A stretch of DNA of 64,000 bases from Methanolobus psychrophilus R15. Lineage in GTDB: Archaea; Halobacteriota; Methanosarcinia; Methanosarcinales; Methanosarcinaceae. The notes beneath the pieces were generated by a model. It was given only the letters and a program-made list of their open reading frames with translations. It made no database searches and was not told the origin of the DNA. Positions 6,880 through 15,743 of the stretch are shown here, piece after piece. Location of the stretch: contig CP003083.1 of NCBI GenBank assembly GCA_000306725.1, positions 434,001 to 498,000 on the forward strand. The letters run 5' to 3'. Positions within the stretch are counted from its first letter, which is position 1; each line of letters begins with the position of its first letter. Position numbers and translations under genes: made by a program.

Positions 6880-8302
6880 TCATATCCTCCTGGTATTGTA
6901 TGTGGCCGGAATCCTTTTGCTCTCCCTGAAACTCAGGCAGGGAACCTTTTCAGGATTTGTAGTATCGGACCGCAATGTGATACATCCCGCAGTCATAGGT
7001 ATAGCCTACATGGCTGCCTATTTCAGCGCTGCCTCTTTCCTGGGCGGGGGAGGCTACGGGCTTATCGCCGGCCTCCCATGGGTCATCTGGGCAGTTTTCT
7101 TCCACGTTGCCTTTGCCTGCCTGGCATTCCTCATTGCACCAAAGATATGGACAGCATCCCAGAAGTACGATGCCAAAACAGTACCCCAGCTACTGGAACG
7201 CAGATATAATTCCCAGAGAGGCAAGGTCCTGCTTGCAGGGATTATGCTACTGATGTACACAGTATATCTGGTCGCTATCTTCAAGGGCTGTGCCAATCTT
7301 TTCCAGGGCCTCCTCGGAGTTACATATGTCCAGGGCCTGCTGATAGCAGTGGTTATTGTGGCTCTATATTACGTGATAGGCGGATTGCCTGCCATCCTGT
7401 GGATAAGCTTCCTGCAGGGACTTATTATGCTGGTAGGTGCCGTATTCCTTTACGGAGGACTCATCTCAAGCGGCGGAGGCCTGGGCATTTGGGACATGAT
7501 CCCTGAGAATATACTGAGCATGAGCGGAGCCGCAGTCCCGTGGCAAAAAACATTCGGGAATGCCTTCGCAATAAGTCTCGGCCTCCTGGCACTGCCTGAC
7601 CTGCTGATCATGCTCTTCTCTGCCAAGGATAAGAGAGTAGTGCGCTTTGCAGGTATCTATGGCCCTATATCCATCACCATCTACGCATTATGTATCTTCT
7701 CTCTGGGCGTGCTGGCCTACGGAGTGTTCAGCTCGGAACAACTGGCCCCCTTCATGGCGAACCCCGACGGGCTGGTACCGTTCTTGGCAACATCATTGCT
7801 GCCGCCTGGATTCGATAGCATCGTGCTGCTGGCTGCTATCTCTGCTGCCATGTCCACAATGAGCGCCATTGTGCTGGTAACCACAACCGCCCTTACTTCA
7901 GATATCCTGAAGTACGTGCGTCCTGCCACTCCTGATGATAAGGTGCTCCTTATGACAAGGATAGTGGGTGTAATCATTATTCTCGTGTCGGCATTCTTCG
8001 CACTGGACGTACCCCAGATGATAGTGCCACTGGTTTCCGCAAGCATGGGAGTGATTGCCTGCTGCGTCTTTATCCCGCTCATTTTCGGGCTTTACTGGGA
8101 GCGCGGCACTTCAACAGGATTTACTGCAAGCCTTATAGCAAGCTTTGGCTCGATAGTGCTCTGGCAGCTCTTTGGTAATCCCCTGATCCACCCCGTGTTC
8201 ATAGGTCTGGTCTGCGGCACTATAGCCTATCTGGGAGGAAGCCTTGCAAGCGCCCGCCAAATCCCGACCACGGTTGGCGATATTGAGGTAACAATTGATT
8301 GA
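6872..8302 (+). CDS. Sodium:solute symporter (SSS) family transporter
   Basis: 476 residues, almost entirely hydrophobic, with about 13 predicted membrane helices and the SSS signatures AYFSAASFLGGGGYGLIAG near the N-terminus and AAISAAMSTMSAIVLVTTTALTSD around the Na+ site in the C-terminal half. It couples Na+ influx to solute uptake in the cytoplasmic membrane. It overlaps the 29-aa ORF by 8 bases and ends before a clear hairpin terminator. Substrate is not visible. Its position beside iorAB-paaK and the TRP-box-like site upstream make an aryl acid or aromatic amino acid a reasonable guess (phenylacetate permeases of this family are known). It is only distantly similar to the three tandem symporters further on. 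Confidence 0.85.
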   Translation: MLNHILLVLYVAGILLLSLKLRQGTFSGFVVSDRNVIHPAVIGIAYMAAYFSAASFLGGGGYGLIAGLPWVIWAVFFHVAFACLAFLIAPKIWTASQKYDAKTVPQLLERRYNSQRGKVLLAGIMLLMYTVYLVAIFKGCANLFQGLLGVTYVQGLLIAVVIVALYYVIGGLPAILWISFLQGLIMLVGAVFLYGGLISSGGGLGIWDMIPENILSMSGAAVPWQKTFGNAFAISLGLLALPDLLIMLFSAKDKRVVRFAGIYGPISITIYALCIFSLGVLAYGVFSSEQLAPFMANPDGLVPFLATSLLPPGFDSIVLLAAISAAMSTMSAIVLVTTTALTSDILKYVRPATPDDKVLLMTRIVGVIIILVSAFFALDVPQMIVPLVSASMGVIACCVFIPLIFGLYWERGTSTGFTASLIASFGSIVLWQLFGNPLIHPVFIGLVCGTIAYLGGSLASARQIPTTVGDIEVTID

Positions 8303-8329
8303 TGAAGTGGACACATAAAATCCTAAAAG

Positions 8330-8361
8330 GGTGCTGAAAGCTGTCCGTCAGCACCTTTTTT
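8330..8361 (+). terminator. Hairpin terminator after the symporter
   Basis: GGTGCTGA (8330-8337) pairs perfectly with TCAGCACC (8348-8355), followed by TTTTTTATT. It lies 28 bases after the symporter stop and is preceded by an A-rich stretch, so it could also act on the opposite strand. Confidence 0.75.
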
Positions 8362-8468
8362 ATTAGGACTTTTTATCAAGTGCTTTTCTCCGTTAGATCC
8401 TTAATCAGGGCCAGCCCATGAAAACAGATTTAACTCATCAAAATGAATAAAAATAAAAGGTGTTCCGA

Positions 8469-8825
8469 TTGAAGAATGTGATAAACAAGAGTTTCGAGAT
8501 ACAGGATTACATGCTTGATGGCGCACTTGTCAACGGTTTCTGGATGACGCTTGAAGACAGGGAGAATCTGACGGCAGAAATTATTTACACACCTGTCGGC
8601 AGTAATGCCTTTGAACCGGCCGGAATAGAAAGGATGGTCAATGAGATCACAGCAAAATGCGACAAGTTCAAATCACTGCTCCCGGAGAATGTAAATTGTG
8701 AGGTCACCTTCAAGGATTTCAATGACCTGACATATACTGCAAATGGAAATTCTCCGGAGATCGAGGCTGTAAAACTGGCTGAGATCAGAGTTGTTTACAG
8801 GTTCTACGTTGAATATTATATTTGA
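8469..8825 (+). CDS. Hypothetical protein (118-121 aa)
   Basis: A soluble, acidic small protein; I do not recognise the family. The predicted pattern is mixed alpha/beta with no Cys cluster or nucleotide motif. It begins KNVINKSFEIQDYMLDGALV and ends with a strand-like IRVVYRFYVEYYI. The frame allows GTG 8460 or TTG 8469; the AAAGGTG stretch just upstream is better spaced for TTG 8469. It stands alone between a terminator and a convergent gene. Confidence 0.55.
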   Translation: MKNVINKSFEIQDYMLDGALVNGFWMTLEDRENLTAEIIYTPVGSNAFEPAGIERMVNEITAKCDKFKSLLPENVNCEVTFKDFNDLTYTANGNSPEIEAVKLAEIRVVYRFYVEYYI

Positions 8826-8900
8826 CCTTGATATTGATATTTGTGGAGACTACCTGAAGACAATGCACAAGAGGAACATATTCTTTCACCAGGGGACGGA

Positions 8901-9890
8901 CTAATCCTGATCGCTCCAGTAATCTTTATCCCTCTTTTCGTCGCAGGGCATCCTAAGGCTCTCAGGATATGGATACAGGATAGTATGATCGATTTCCTTC
9001 CCTCCATAATGCACTACTGACAGCCTGAGAACTTCCGTCAGGGCATCATCATCGACCCTGCCATCCCTGTAATTTGCAAAGAGGTTTTCATAGTAATCCT
9101 TTTCACCGGAGGACATCGATCCTTCGAAACGGGACAAGATGCTTTTTGCAACAGCAATTCTGGACTCTATGTCGCCTGGCTTCTTCATGAGGCTTTTCAG
9201 CAAAGTCTCATAGGAATCGACAATCCTTATGAAGACTTCATCTCCGGCATTGTCGCTGTCTGCAAGAAGTTCGGACATCTTTATATATGTCACACTATCG
9301 TAGAACGAGAACAGGAACATATTATTTCTATTGAACTTTGCGAGCCTTTCCGGGGAGCCTGAAGCTTTGACATGCCTGAAGTCCGCAAAAGTGTACAGCT
9401 GGGTGAGAAAGTGGTGCCTTATCCTGTAATTGCGTAACCTGTCATCCTCTTCCATCGGGTACCCGGAATATTTAGCCAATATTTTCCTTGCAAAGAAGCC
9501 TGTGCCTTTTTCCACAACAGGGGCCATTTCATTACCTGCGTAGACCTTTATGTTGCGTATCCCGATCGTGGGAGAGCCGGACTTGAATATGAAGCCGTCC
9601 ACATCGCCTAGGGATGCCAGGAACTCATCGGTGAAAGCATCCATCCTGTCAGTCAGGTCTTCTCCGGTGGCCGGCTGGACCAGCCTGTAATCCTGTCCCC
9701 TTTTCACAATCCTTATGGGGTCTCTTGGTACACCCATTCCGATATCATATTCTGGACAAACTTTTATGAAATCCACCATCGGAATAAGGTCCTTTACCAG
9801 CCGTGACCGCACAAGCTGCCCGTTGTACCTGACATTCTCAAACTCCAGGCACTTGCTTACAAGCACTATTGGCCTTGGGAATTCTCTCAT
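8901..9890 (-). CDS. DUF523-DUF1722 fusion protein (YbgA-type)
   Basis: 329 residues in two parts. Residues 1-150 resemble DUF523: an early Cys in SKCLEFENVRYNG, then VCPEYDIGMGVPRDPIRIV and GFIFKSGSPTIG. Residues 170-310 resemble DUF1722 (RIRHHFLTQLYTFADFRHVK, YPYPESLRMP). DUF523 proteins include an Fe-S thiouracil desulfidase, so a Cys-bound cluster is possible, but the second Cys of the short single-domain form is absent here, as usual for fused members. Function is unknown. It is separated by only 25 bases from the dipeptidase upstream on the same strand. Confidence 0.75.
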   Translation of the reverse strand: MREFPRPIVLVSKCLEFENVRYNGQLVRSRLVKDLIPMVDFIKVCPEYDIGMGVPRDPIRIVKRGQDYRLVQPATGEDLTDRMDAFTDEFLASLGDVDGFIFKSGSPTIGIRNIKVYAGNEMAPVVEKGTGFFARKILAKYSGYPMEEDDRLRNYRIRHHFLTQLYTFADFRHVKASGSPERLAKFNRNNMFLFSFYDSVTYIKMSELLADSDNAGDEVFIRIVDSYETLLKSLMKKPGDIESRIAVAKSILSRFEGSMSSGEKDYYENLFANYRDGRVDDDALTEVLRLSVVHYGGKEIDHTILYPYPESLRMPCDEKRDKDYWSDQD

Positions 9891-9915
9891 ACATTAATAC
9901 TAGTTCAGATAACTC

Positions 9916-11406
9916 TTATTGTTTGCGGGAATCAGCCTTGAATGAGGCCAGAAGTGCAACAAGGAGTTTCCATACCCTGGAAACAGAAGGGATGCAGAGC
10001 TTTTCATCAGGAGAATGCGGGTTTCTTATGGTGGGACCAAAAGATATCATGTCCATCCCGGGGAATTTCGAGCCTATGACCGCGCACTCAAGTCCTGCGT
10101 GTATCACTTCAATTTCCGGCTCCTTCCCGAATGTTTTGGAATAAACATCCTTACAGCGCTTCATAAGGAGGGAGGACACATCAGGCTGCCAGGACGGATA
10201 GCCGCTGCTGTGTTCAACATCCGCCCCCACGGATTCTGCAGTTATTGCCACATTATTTGTGATTTCGTGTAGCTCGGAATTGACGCAGCTGCGCTGGCTT
10301 GTGACTATCAAAAGCCTGTCACCTGTCTTGCCGTCTTCGGCTCTGCCTGTCTCGGTCCTGATAATTGCCAGGTTACTTGATGTCTTTATAATCCCGGGCA
10401 TGTCTTCCGACATCCTGATAACGCCATGAGGTAATTTTTCTAAGAGGGATACTATCTTTCGCCCCATATCCTGAGACACCGGCAGCAATCTCTCATCTGC
10501 GACCTGCGTTGAAAGAGTTATGGACAAGGAAGGATCATTTTCACTATATTCACTCAGGGCTTCCTCTTCGATACGCCGGACAATTGTCAAGGCGCTCTCA
10601 TACTGCTCAGGAGGCAATGTCATAAGAGCTTCAGCGTGGCGGGAGATGGCGTTGTGAGCAGAGCCTCCACTGATACTCAGAAGAAGCAGGCCGGTCTTCT
10701 CCATAAGGCTGCTGAGGGCTGATGCCAGCAGTTTATTGGCATTGGCTCTTTTTTCATGTATGTCCACACCGGAATGGCCTCCAGCCAGACCAGTGACCAA
10801 AAGACGGCAAGATCGGTGATCCGCCGGGAGTGCTGTACGTTCCAGGAGCAGGCTTATGGTAGTATTCATACCGCCGGCACAGCCGGTTATGAATACGCCT
10901 TCTTCCTCTGAGTCAAGGTTAAGCAGTATCTTCCCGGAAATGAAATCGGGCATCAGTTCATTTGCACCTGTCAGCCCTGTTTCCTCATCTACAGTAAAGA
11001 GCAGTTCAAGTGGAGGGTGGGGAATCTCCCTGTGACGTGCAAGCACAAGAACTATCGCAAGCGCAATACCGTTATCAGCGCCAAGGGTCGTGCCGTCCGC
11101 CCTTAACCAGTCGCCTTCGATGACATGCCTTATGGGATCTTTACTGAAGTCATGGAACGAGCCTTGCGTTTTCTCGCATACCATGTCCATATGCCCCTGG
11201 ATCACCACCACGGGTGAGGTCTCATAGCCTTTTGAGGCAGGCACACTGATAAGGACATTGTTCACGCTGTCGAACTTGAAGCTGAGGCCTGCTGAGAGGG
11301 CCTGTTCCTTAAGCCAGTTGGCTATGTTTTCCTCGTGCCCGGAACACCGTGGAATGGTGTTGATATCCTCAAACACTTCAAGTATTTCCTTTGTGATTAA
11401 GTCCAT
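9916..11406 (-). CDS. pepD: Aminoacyl-histidine (cytosol non-specific) dipeptidase, M20 family
   Basis: 496 residues, the usual PepD length. Zinc-site motifs are in order: GHMDMVCEK, GTTLGADNGIALA (bridging Asp), TVDEETGLTGA (catalytic Glu-Glu) and LLNLDSEEEG. A C-terminal lid/dimerisation segment contains AGLECAVIG. It hydrolyses a range of dipeptides in the cytoplasm and probably serves peptide turnover. It is divergent from the macro-domain gene and may be cotranscribed with the DUF523 gene 25 bases downstream. Confidence 0.9.
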   Translation of the reverse strand: MDLITKEILEVFEDINTIPRCSGHEENIANWLKEQALSAGLSFKFDSVNNVLISVPASKGYETSPVVVIQGHMDMVCEKTQGSFHDFSKDPIRHVIEGDWLRADGTTLGADNGIALAIVLVLARHREIPHPPLELLFTVDEETGLTGANELMPDFISGKILLNLDSEEEGVFITGCAGGMNTTISLLLERTALPADHRSCRLLVTGLAGGHSGVDIHEKRANANKLLASALSSLMEKTGLLLLSISGGSAHNAISRHAEALMTLPPEQYESALTIVRRIEEEALSEYSENDPSLSITLSTQVADERLLPVSQDMGRKIVSLLEKLPHGVIRMSEDMPGIIKTSSNLAIIRTETGRAEDGKTGDRLLIVTSQRSCVNSELHEITNNVAITAESVGADVEHSSGYPSWQPDVSSLLMKRCKDVYSKTFGKEPEIEVIHAGLECAVIGSKFPGMDMISFGPTIRNPHSPDEKLCIPSVSRVWKLLVALLASFKADSRKQ

Positions 11407-11495
11407 ATTCTATTCTCCTGCTTACTTTTATTAGTACTTACCGTTAATCATGATTATATCCTAAAACCATGACCTCAAAATAATAGAGAACGGGA

Positions 11496-12068
11496 GTGAC
11501 CATAAGAATGTCCGGCAAAGACCAGTGTACAATAAGTGTTATCATGGGCGACATAGTGGAACAGGAAGTGGATGCGATAGTTAATACAGCCAATAACTCG
11601 CTCCTGGGAGGCGGCGGAGTTGATGGGGCCATACACAAGGCTGCTGGCCCGCAACTCCTTGAGGAGTGCAAGACCCTGGGAGGCTGTCCTACAGGCGAGG
11701 CAAAGATAACAAGAGGTTACAGGCTGCCTGCGAAGTGGGTGATACACACAGTTGGCCCTGTCTGGGAGGGAGGGAATTCCGGAGAGAACATAATGCTGGA
11801 AAATGCCTACATGAACTCTCTTATTCTTGCTGCTGAATATGACTTCAAGAGCATAGCCTTTCCGGGGATCAGCACTGGAGCATATGGTTTTCCGGTTGAG
11901 AGAGCTGCTGTGATAGCTGCCGGGACTATACAGAACTTCCTTGGGTCATGGAGCACTCTTAAAGACATCCGGATGGTCTTTTTCAGTGACAGGGCATATG
12001 TGAGCTACTCTCTGGCAGTGGATGCGCTATTCCATAAATGTGGGCAGGCAAAACCCATGTCATTATGA
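11496..12068 (+). CDS. Macro domain ADP-ribose-binding protein
   Basis: About 190 residues forming one macro domain: [21 protein letters not shown] with the Asn-rich loop, [38 protein letters not shown] and [12 protein letters not shown]. Close relatives bind or hydrolyse O-acetyl-ADP-ribose and remove ADP-ribose from proteins. The frame permits GTG 11496 or ATG 11508; spacing to GGGAG does not clearly decide. O-acetyl-ADP-ribose is made by sirtuins rather than the HDAC-type enzymes found elsewhere in this window, so no direct link is implied. Confidence 0.9.
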   Translation: MTIRMSGKDQCTISVIMGDIVEQEVDAIVNTANNSLLGGGGVDGAIHKAAGPQLLEECKTLGGCPTGEAKITRGYRLPAKWVIHTVGPVWEGGNSGENIMLENAYMNSLILAAEYDFKSIAFPGISTGAYGFPVERAAVIAAGTIQNFLGSWSTLKDIRMVFFSDRAYVSYSLAVDALFHKCGQAKPMSL

Positions 12069-12127
12069 TGAGTATAATTATATATCCCCATAGAGATATT
12101 ATTATATAGAAGAAAGATTAAGCAATC

Positions 12128-12292
12128 GTCAGGCATACCTCAAAAGTGTGCATTCACACAAAAAAACGTGGCAGGTATGGCTCTGGTGGTACGGGTTACC
12201 CGAACCCGTCAAAAAAAAGCCCCGAAGAATAATTACAATTCATACTGGTGGAGTATGAGCTTAACGCTGTGGTGGTGGCATTCTTCGGGGCT
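12128..12292 (+). ncRNA. Candidate structured small RNA
   Basis: This gap holds four consistent stems: CATACCT/AGGTATG (12134-12140/12173-12179) enclosing GTGTG/CACAC; ACGGGTT/AACCCGT (12191-12197/12203-12209); and a perfect 13-bp stem AGCCCCGAAGAAT/ATTCTTCGGGGCT (12218-12230/12280-12292) enclosing TCATACT-GGTGG-AGTATGA. TGGTGG recurs three times (12184, 12246, 12269), mostly in unpaired positions. An AT-rich, TATA-like stretch near 12095-12112 could start transcription at about 12125-12135. The next gene has its own TATA-like box near 12317. I could not match it to a known RNA, and the strand is inferred from the promoter. Confidence 0.5.
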
Positions 12293-12346
12293 AACTTACA
12301 CTTTCTCTCAGCAGGCATTTATCTTAAAAGTGCATCACATCTAGCC

Positions 12347-13072
12347 ATGAAAACCCTTATAGTCAAGAATATCCCGCATGAAGGACCGGGAATCCTTAAG
12401 CCTCTCCTGGAAAGGAATGGCATACCTTACGATATCATCGATCTGGATCTGCTTGATCTTGAAGCAGGAACTGCTCTTCCTGATACCACTCATTATAATG
12501 CAATCTTTGTTTTCGGAGGCCCAGACAGCGCCAATGACAGGAACAGCAAAATGCTCTCTGAACTGAAAATGATAAAGCAGGCAGTTGAGAATGGAACACC
12601 ATACCTTGGCATCTGCCTTGGGATGCAGGTTCTTGTAAAGGCATGCGGCGGGAGTGTGGAAAAGAACCATGTCAAAGAGGTGGGAGTTAAAGGGCCTGAT
12701 GACAACTATTTTACGGCAGACATATGCAAGGGAAAAGAAGATGATCCCCTCTTCAGAGGGCTGGCCGGTCCACTGAAGATATTCCACCTACATGGTGAGA
12801 CTGTCAGCCTGCCCGCCCACCTGGAATTACTTGCCACGGGGAAATTCTGCAGGAACCAGATAGTAAAAGCCGGTAACAATGCCTATGGTATACAGGGGCA
12901 TTTTGAACTGACCCCTGAGATGTTCAATGAGTGGATGGTTACGGACCCTGACTTGAAATCAGGAGATGGCGATGGAATTGCACGCGATTTTTTTGATATT
13001 TACGAAGAATACAGAAGCAACGGGGAAAGACTGTTCGTGAACTTCCTCCATATTGCAGGACTGATTAAGTAA
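12347..13072 (+). CDS. Class I glutamine amidotransferase (GMP synthase GATase-like)
   Basis: About 241 residues starting at MKTLIVKNIPHEGPG. The frame is open further upstream to 12248, but that part lies in the structured RNA block. It has the nucleophile-elbow GICLGMQ (Cys), VFGGPDSAND, and the catalytic His-Glu in GIQGHFELTPE. This class releases ammonia from glutamine for a partner synthetase, and no partner is adjacent. Similar stand-alone proteins act on small amino compounds or glutamyl conjugates, so the function is open. A TATA-like TTTATCTTA about 25 bases upstream suggests a leaderless message. Confidence 0.78.
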   Translation: MKTLIVKNIPHEGPGILKPLLERNGIPYDIIDLDLLDLEAGTALPDTTHYNAIFVFGGPDSANDRNSKMLSELKMIKQAVENGTPYLGICLGMQVLVKACGGSVEKNHVKEVGVKGPDDNYFTADICKGKEDDPLFRGLAGPLKIFHLHGETVSLPAHLELLATGKFCRNQIVKAGNNAYGIQGHFELTPEMFNEWMVTDPDLKSGDGDGIARDFFDIYEEYRSNGERLFVNFLHIAGLIK

Positions 13073-13162
13073 GTGAGTAAATAAGGAAATTAGACGCGAT
13101 TAAATACGTGATAATAAATATATTTATCTGCATATACGCCTTATACACTTTAAGGTGTACTC

Positions 13163-14461
13163 ATGCCAAGGATAGATAATCATTCATATTTAGGGCGAAT
13201 ACCGGAGAAAGTATCTTTAGTATTTACTCTTGCACTAATTGCGCTGATAAGTCTTACATTTGTAATGCCTGCATCTACCCAGGCAACTGTGACCATTTAC
13301 CCATCCACCCAGAATGTGTACGCAAACAGTAATTTCAGCATTTATGTAGATATTGAGCCCATAACTCCTTTTGCAGGTGCGCAGCTGGACATACTATTCG
13401 ACAAGGATTTCATCATTGCAAACAAAGTGGAAGAAGGAAGCCTGTTTGGTAGGGACAGCATTCCGCATTTGTTCAACAAGGGACTTATTGATAATGCTGC
13501 AGGTTCCATGACCGGCTCATATGCAGTGGCTCTTGGCGGTGTCTCCATCAGCACTCCGGGAACTTTTATCCAGGTCGACTGTACAGCACGCGAGAAAATA
13601 GGCTACTGCTCCCTTGATCTCATAAATGTCATACTAAGCGACTCACAGGGCAGATCAGTTCCTGTAACCGTGAATAGTGGAGGAGTTCTTATCCTTGGTG
13701 AAAAAGGCGATCAGTCTGATACTATTGGAAACAGTTCAGGCGGCGATACGGGCTCTGGGAGTGGAGGCGGGGGAGGAGGTTCCGGCACAGCTGAAGATGC
13801 AGAAAATATCTACATCAGAGAAGTGAAAAGCATTAACATCTTAAGTAATACCAATGTCACTTATCAGTTCAGTGAACAGGAAAACCCTATTGACTATATT
13901 GCTTATCACTCGCTGAAGAACGCTGGACAGATAACAAGCAGCATAGAAGTGCTGAAAAACGTCTCAGTTACCGCGACAAATGTTCCGCCTGGAACAGTTT
14001 ACAAACATGCGAATATATGGGTTGGAAAACACGGATATGCAACAGAGGAAAATATAAAGGGAGCTGTCATTGGTTTTAAGGTGCCAAAGGAATGGATGGA
14101 AATAAATGGGTTTGATGCCAGTTCTATCCGCATGTGCCGTTTTAATGAGGGAGAATGGAGAGAACTTCAGACCAATATTGCAGGCGAGGATCAAGAGTTC
14201 GTTTTCTTCAAGGCAGAGACACCCGGCTTTTCTCCTTTTGCGATTACAGCTTTTGCACTGGCTACAAGCAGTATGGAAAACAATTACCAGGTTTTCATGG
14301 ATATGAAGACAGACACTTATGAGATAACAGACGACTCCGGCCTGCAAGTTGAAGCATCTGCAACCGGACAAGATAGTGATAATGAACATACACTTGGTCA
14401 GAACTCAGCATTGTTCCTGATTCTAATACTGATGGCGGCCACTATCCGGAGGAAAGACTGA
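13163..14461 (+). CDS. Cohesin-domain, PGF-pre-PGF-domain surface protein
   Basis: 432 residues. A signal/anchor helix lies at about 18-40. A cohesin-like domain (about 40-175) starts VTIYPSTQNVYANSNFSIYVDIEP and ends VTVNSGGVLIL. A Gly/Ser linker with seven Gly in a row leads into a PGF-pre-PGF-type domain with NIYIREVKSI, VYKHANIWVG and ETPGFSPFAITA. A C-terminal hydrophobic helix followed by RRKD gives a second anchor. Cohesins bind dockerins, so this may be a surface scaffold or adhesin; the secreted EF-hand protein at 41052-41783 has one dockerin-like Ca-binding loop, but a link is speculative. It appears monocistronic. Confidence 0.8.
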   Translation: MPRIDNHSYLGRIPEKVSLVFTLALIALISLTFVMPASTQATVTIYPSTQNVYANSNFSIYVDIEPITPFAGAQLDILFDKDFIIANKVEEGSLFGRDSIPHLFNKGLIDNAAGSMTGSYAVALGGVSISTPGTFIQVDCTAREKIGYCSLDLINVILSDSQGRSVPVTVNSGGVLILGEKGDQSDTIGNSSGGDTGSGSGGGGGGSGTAEDAENIYIREVKSINILSNTNVTYQFSEQENPIDYIAYHSLKNAGQITSSIEVLKNVSVTATNVPPGTVYKHANIWVGKHGYATEENIKGAVIGFKVPKEWMEINGFDASSIRMCRFNEGEWRELQTNIAGEDQEFVFFKAETPGFSPFAITAFALATSSMENNYQVFMDMKTDTYEITDDSGLQVEASATGQDSDNEHTLGQNSALFLILILMAATIRRKD

Positions 14462-14556
14462 TTCGGTCCCGGAATTCACCTTATTTTTAATTATATCTTT
14501 CCGTTTTTAAGCTTATACATACAAATAGTTTTATCCTTGTAAAAAAATCAGGTAGT

Positions 14557-15426
14557 ATGTCATTCAAATCAATAGGTAAAGTAGTTAATTTTGCTGATGA
14601 GGAAACCATGGAACTGCTTGCGCTGTGGAGAGACGCAGTTAGTGAGGTCGAGCTAAACAAACATGTTCATGCATCATCATATGTATTCGATGAATATTCA
14701 CATTATATTGTTGTCCATGACCCTCTGAAGATGGAGTTCCCAAAGGGCAGGGACGAATGGAACAAGCGGTTCTGCAGGGAAACCGGAGTTTCGGTTGTAA
14801 AGCTTATCAAGCACGATGGTGACAGGCTTTACTTTAAAGGTCTGCTTGCTTTGAATAATTCATCAGTATACGGCATTGTTCCCTACACGGCATTTGACCA
14901 GCAGGAAGCTGCACACCCAAAGCTGGGAATGGAGAAACTGAAGAAAGAGGTTTTTACTGAGGTAATACCGCTTGTCAAAGGTAAAGACATCCTGGATGTC
15001 GGTTGCGGGCTTGGAGCTGCGACGATGGAAATAGCACAGCACAATAAGTCATCAAAGGTACTCGGGATCGACCTGCTGGAAGGGACGATAAGGCAATGCC
15101 GCATCAATGCCGAGGTATATGGGATAGAGAATGCAATGTTCGAGGCCGCAAGCATATATGATCTGCCCTATGAGAATGAGAGATTCGATACTGTAACGTG
15201 CTTCTTTATGTTACATCACCTTGACGATATACCCAAAGCCCTGACAGAGACAAAAAGGGTACTGGCAGATGGAGGTAAAGTCTTCGCAGCTGAACCACTG
15301 GATCATCACCATGGCACTGAAAGAGAAGGAAAGGACTGGATACGGCTTTTTGAAGATGCGGGTTTTTCAGCCATATCGAAGAACATAAGCAAAGCAGTGT
15401 TCATTCAGGCAACAGAAGAGAAATAG
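14557..15426 (+). CDS. Class I SAM-dependent methyltransferase
   Basis: 289 residues. Residues 1-125 form an uncharacterised N-terminal domain. Residues 130-280 form a Rossmann methyltransferase domain: ILDVGCGLGAATMEIA (motif I), VLGIDLLEGTI (acidic end of strand 2), FDTVTCFFMLHHLDDI (motif IV/post) and RVLADGGKVFAAEP. The substrate is not visible; small molecules (quinones, lipids, arsenic) and proteins are all possible for this fold. It stands alone, with AT-rich promoter sequence at 14500-14530. Confidence 0.82.
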   Translation: MSFKSIGKVVNFADEETMELLALWRDAVSEVELNKHVHASSYVFDEYSHYIVVHDPLKMEFPKGRDEWNKRFCRETGVSVVKLIKHDGDRLYFKGLLALNNSSVYGIVPYTAFDQQEAAHPKLGMEKLKKEVFTEVIPLVKGKDILDVGCGLGAATMEIAQHNKSSKVLGIDLLEGTIRQCRINAEVYGIENAMFEAASIYDLPYENERFDTVTCFFMLHHLDDIPKALTETKRVLADGGKVFAAEPLDHHHGTEREGKDWIRLFEDAGFSAISKNISKAVFIQATEEK

Positions 15427-15440
15427 ATCCAAATGGAGGA

Positions 15441-15462
15441 AGCAGGCGCACAAGCACCTGCT
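15441..15462 (+). terminator. Weak hairpin after the methyltransferase gene
   Basis: AGCAGG (15441-15446) pairs with CCTGCT (15457-15462) 15 bases after the stop, followed by only three T's. It may mark the transcript end. Confidence 0.35.
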
Positions 15463-15531
15463 TTCGAGTCTGTGTGCAACTTCACTTTTAAAGGTAAATT
15501 GCTACTTATGGTTAGCAAATCTATTGCACCT

Positions 15532-15559
15532 GGTTGTTACAAATACAACCCTTTGTAAC
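15532..15559. promoter_or_regulatory. Overlapping inverted repeats upstream of the first symporter cassette
   Basis: GTTACAAA (15536-15543) and TTTGTAAC (15552-15559) are perfect inverses; GGTTGT (15532-15537) and ACAACC (15545-15550) form a second, overlapping pair. A TATA-like TAATATATATAG follows near 15590. This gap (15427-15743) holds no gene; the repeats look like an operator for the symporter unit. Confidence 0.4.
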
Positions 15560-15624
15560 ACAATTTCTACTATGGCCCTATCTAATATATATAGATTGTG
15601 CGGCCGGTGACAATGCTAACTATC

Positions 15625-15640
15625 CACGGCTAAAGTCGTG
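15625..15640. other. CACGGC-TAAA-GTCGTG hairpin, possible IS200/IS605 end relic
   Basis: The stretch CTATCCACGGCTAAAGTCGT resembles the subterminal hairpin at the ends of many IS200/IS605 elements in archaea and bacteria. No tnpA or tnpB frame is nearby, so if the resemblance is real this is only a leftover end. Confidence 0.3.
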
Positions 15641-15743
15641 TGCATCCCTCCTTAAACTGCCGTGAAAGCGCAAGATCAGAAATGGAAAAGTTAAAGTATG
15701 TCCTGTGCTAACAAATAACATTCTAATTTTAAGGAGACAAAAA

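Noticed and set aside
12189-12201. GGTA-N5-TACC resembling an NrpR nitrogen operator
   Set aside because: The Methanosarcina operator has a 6-base spacer, and this stretch is better explained as part of the ACGGGTT/AACCCGT hairpin.
12248-12346. Upstream extension of the glutamine amidotransferase gene to 12248
   Set aside because: The extension crosses the structured block; amidotransferase homology begins at the Met at 12347 and a TATA-like box fits that start.
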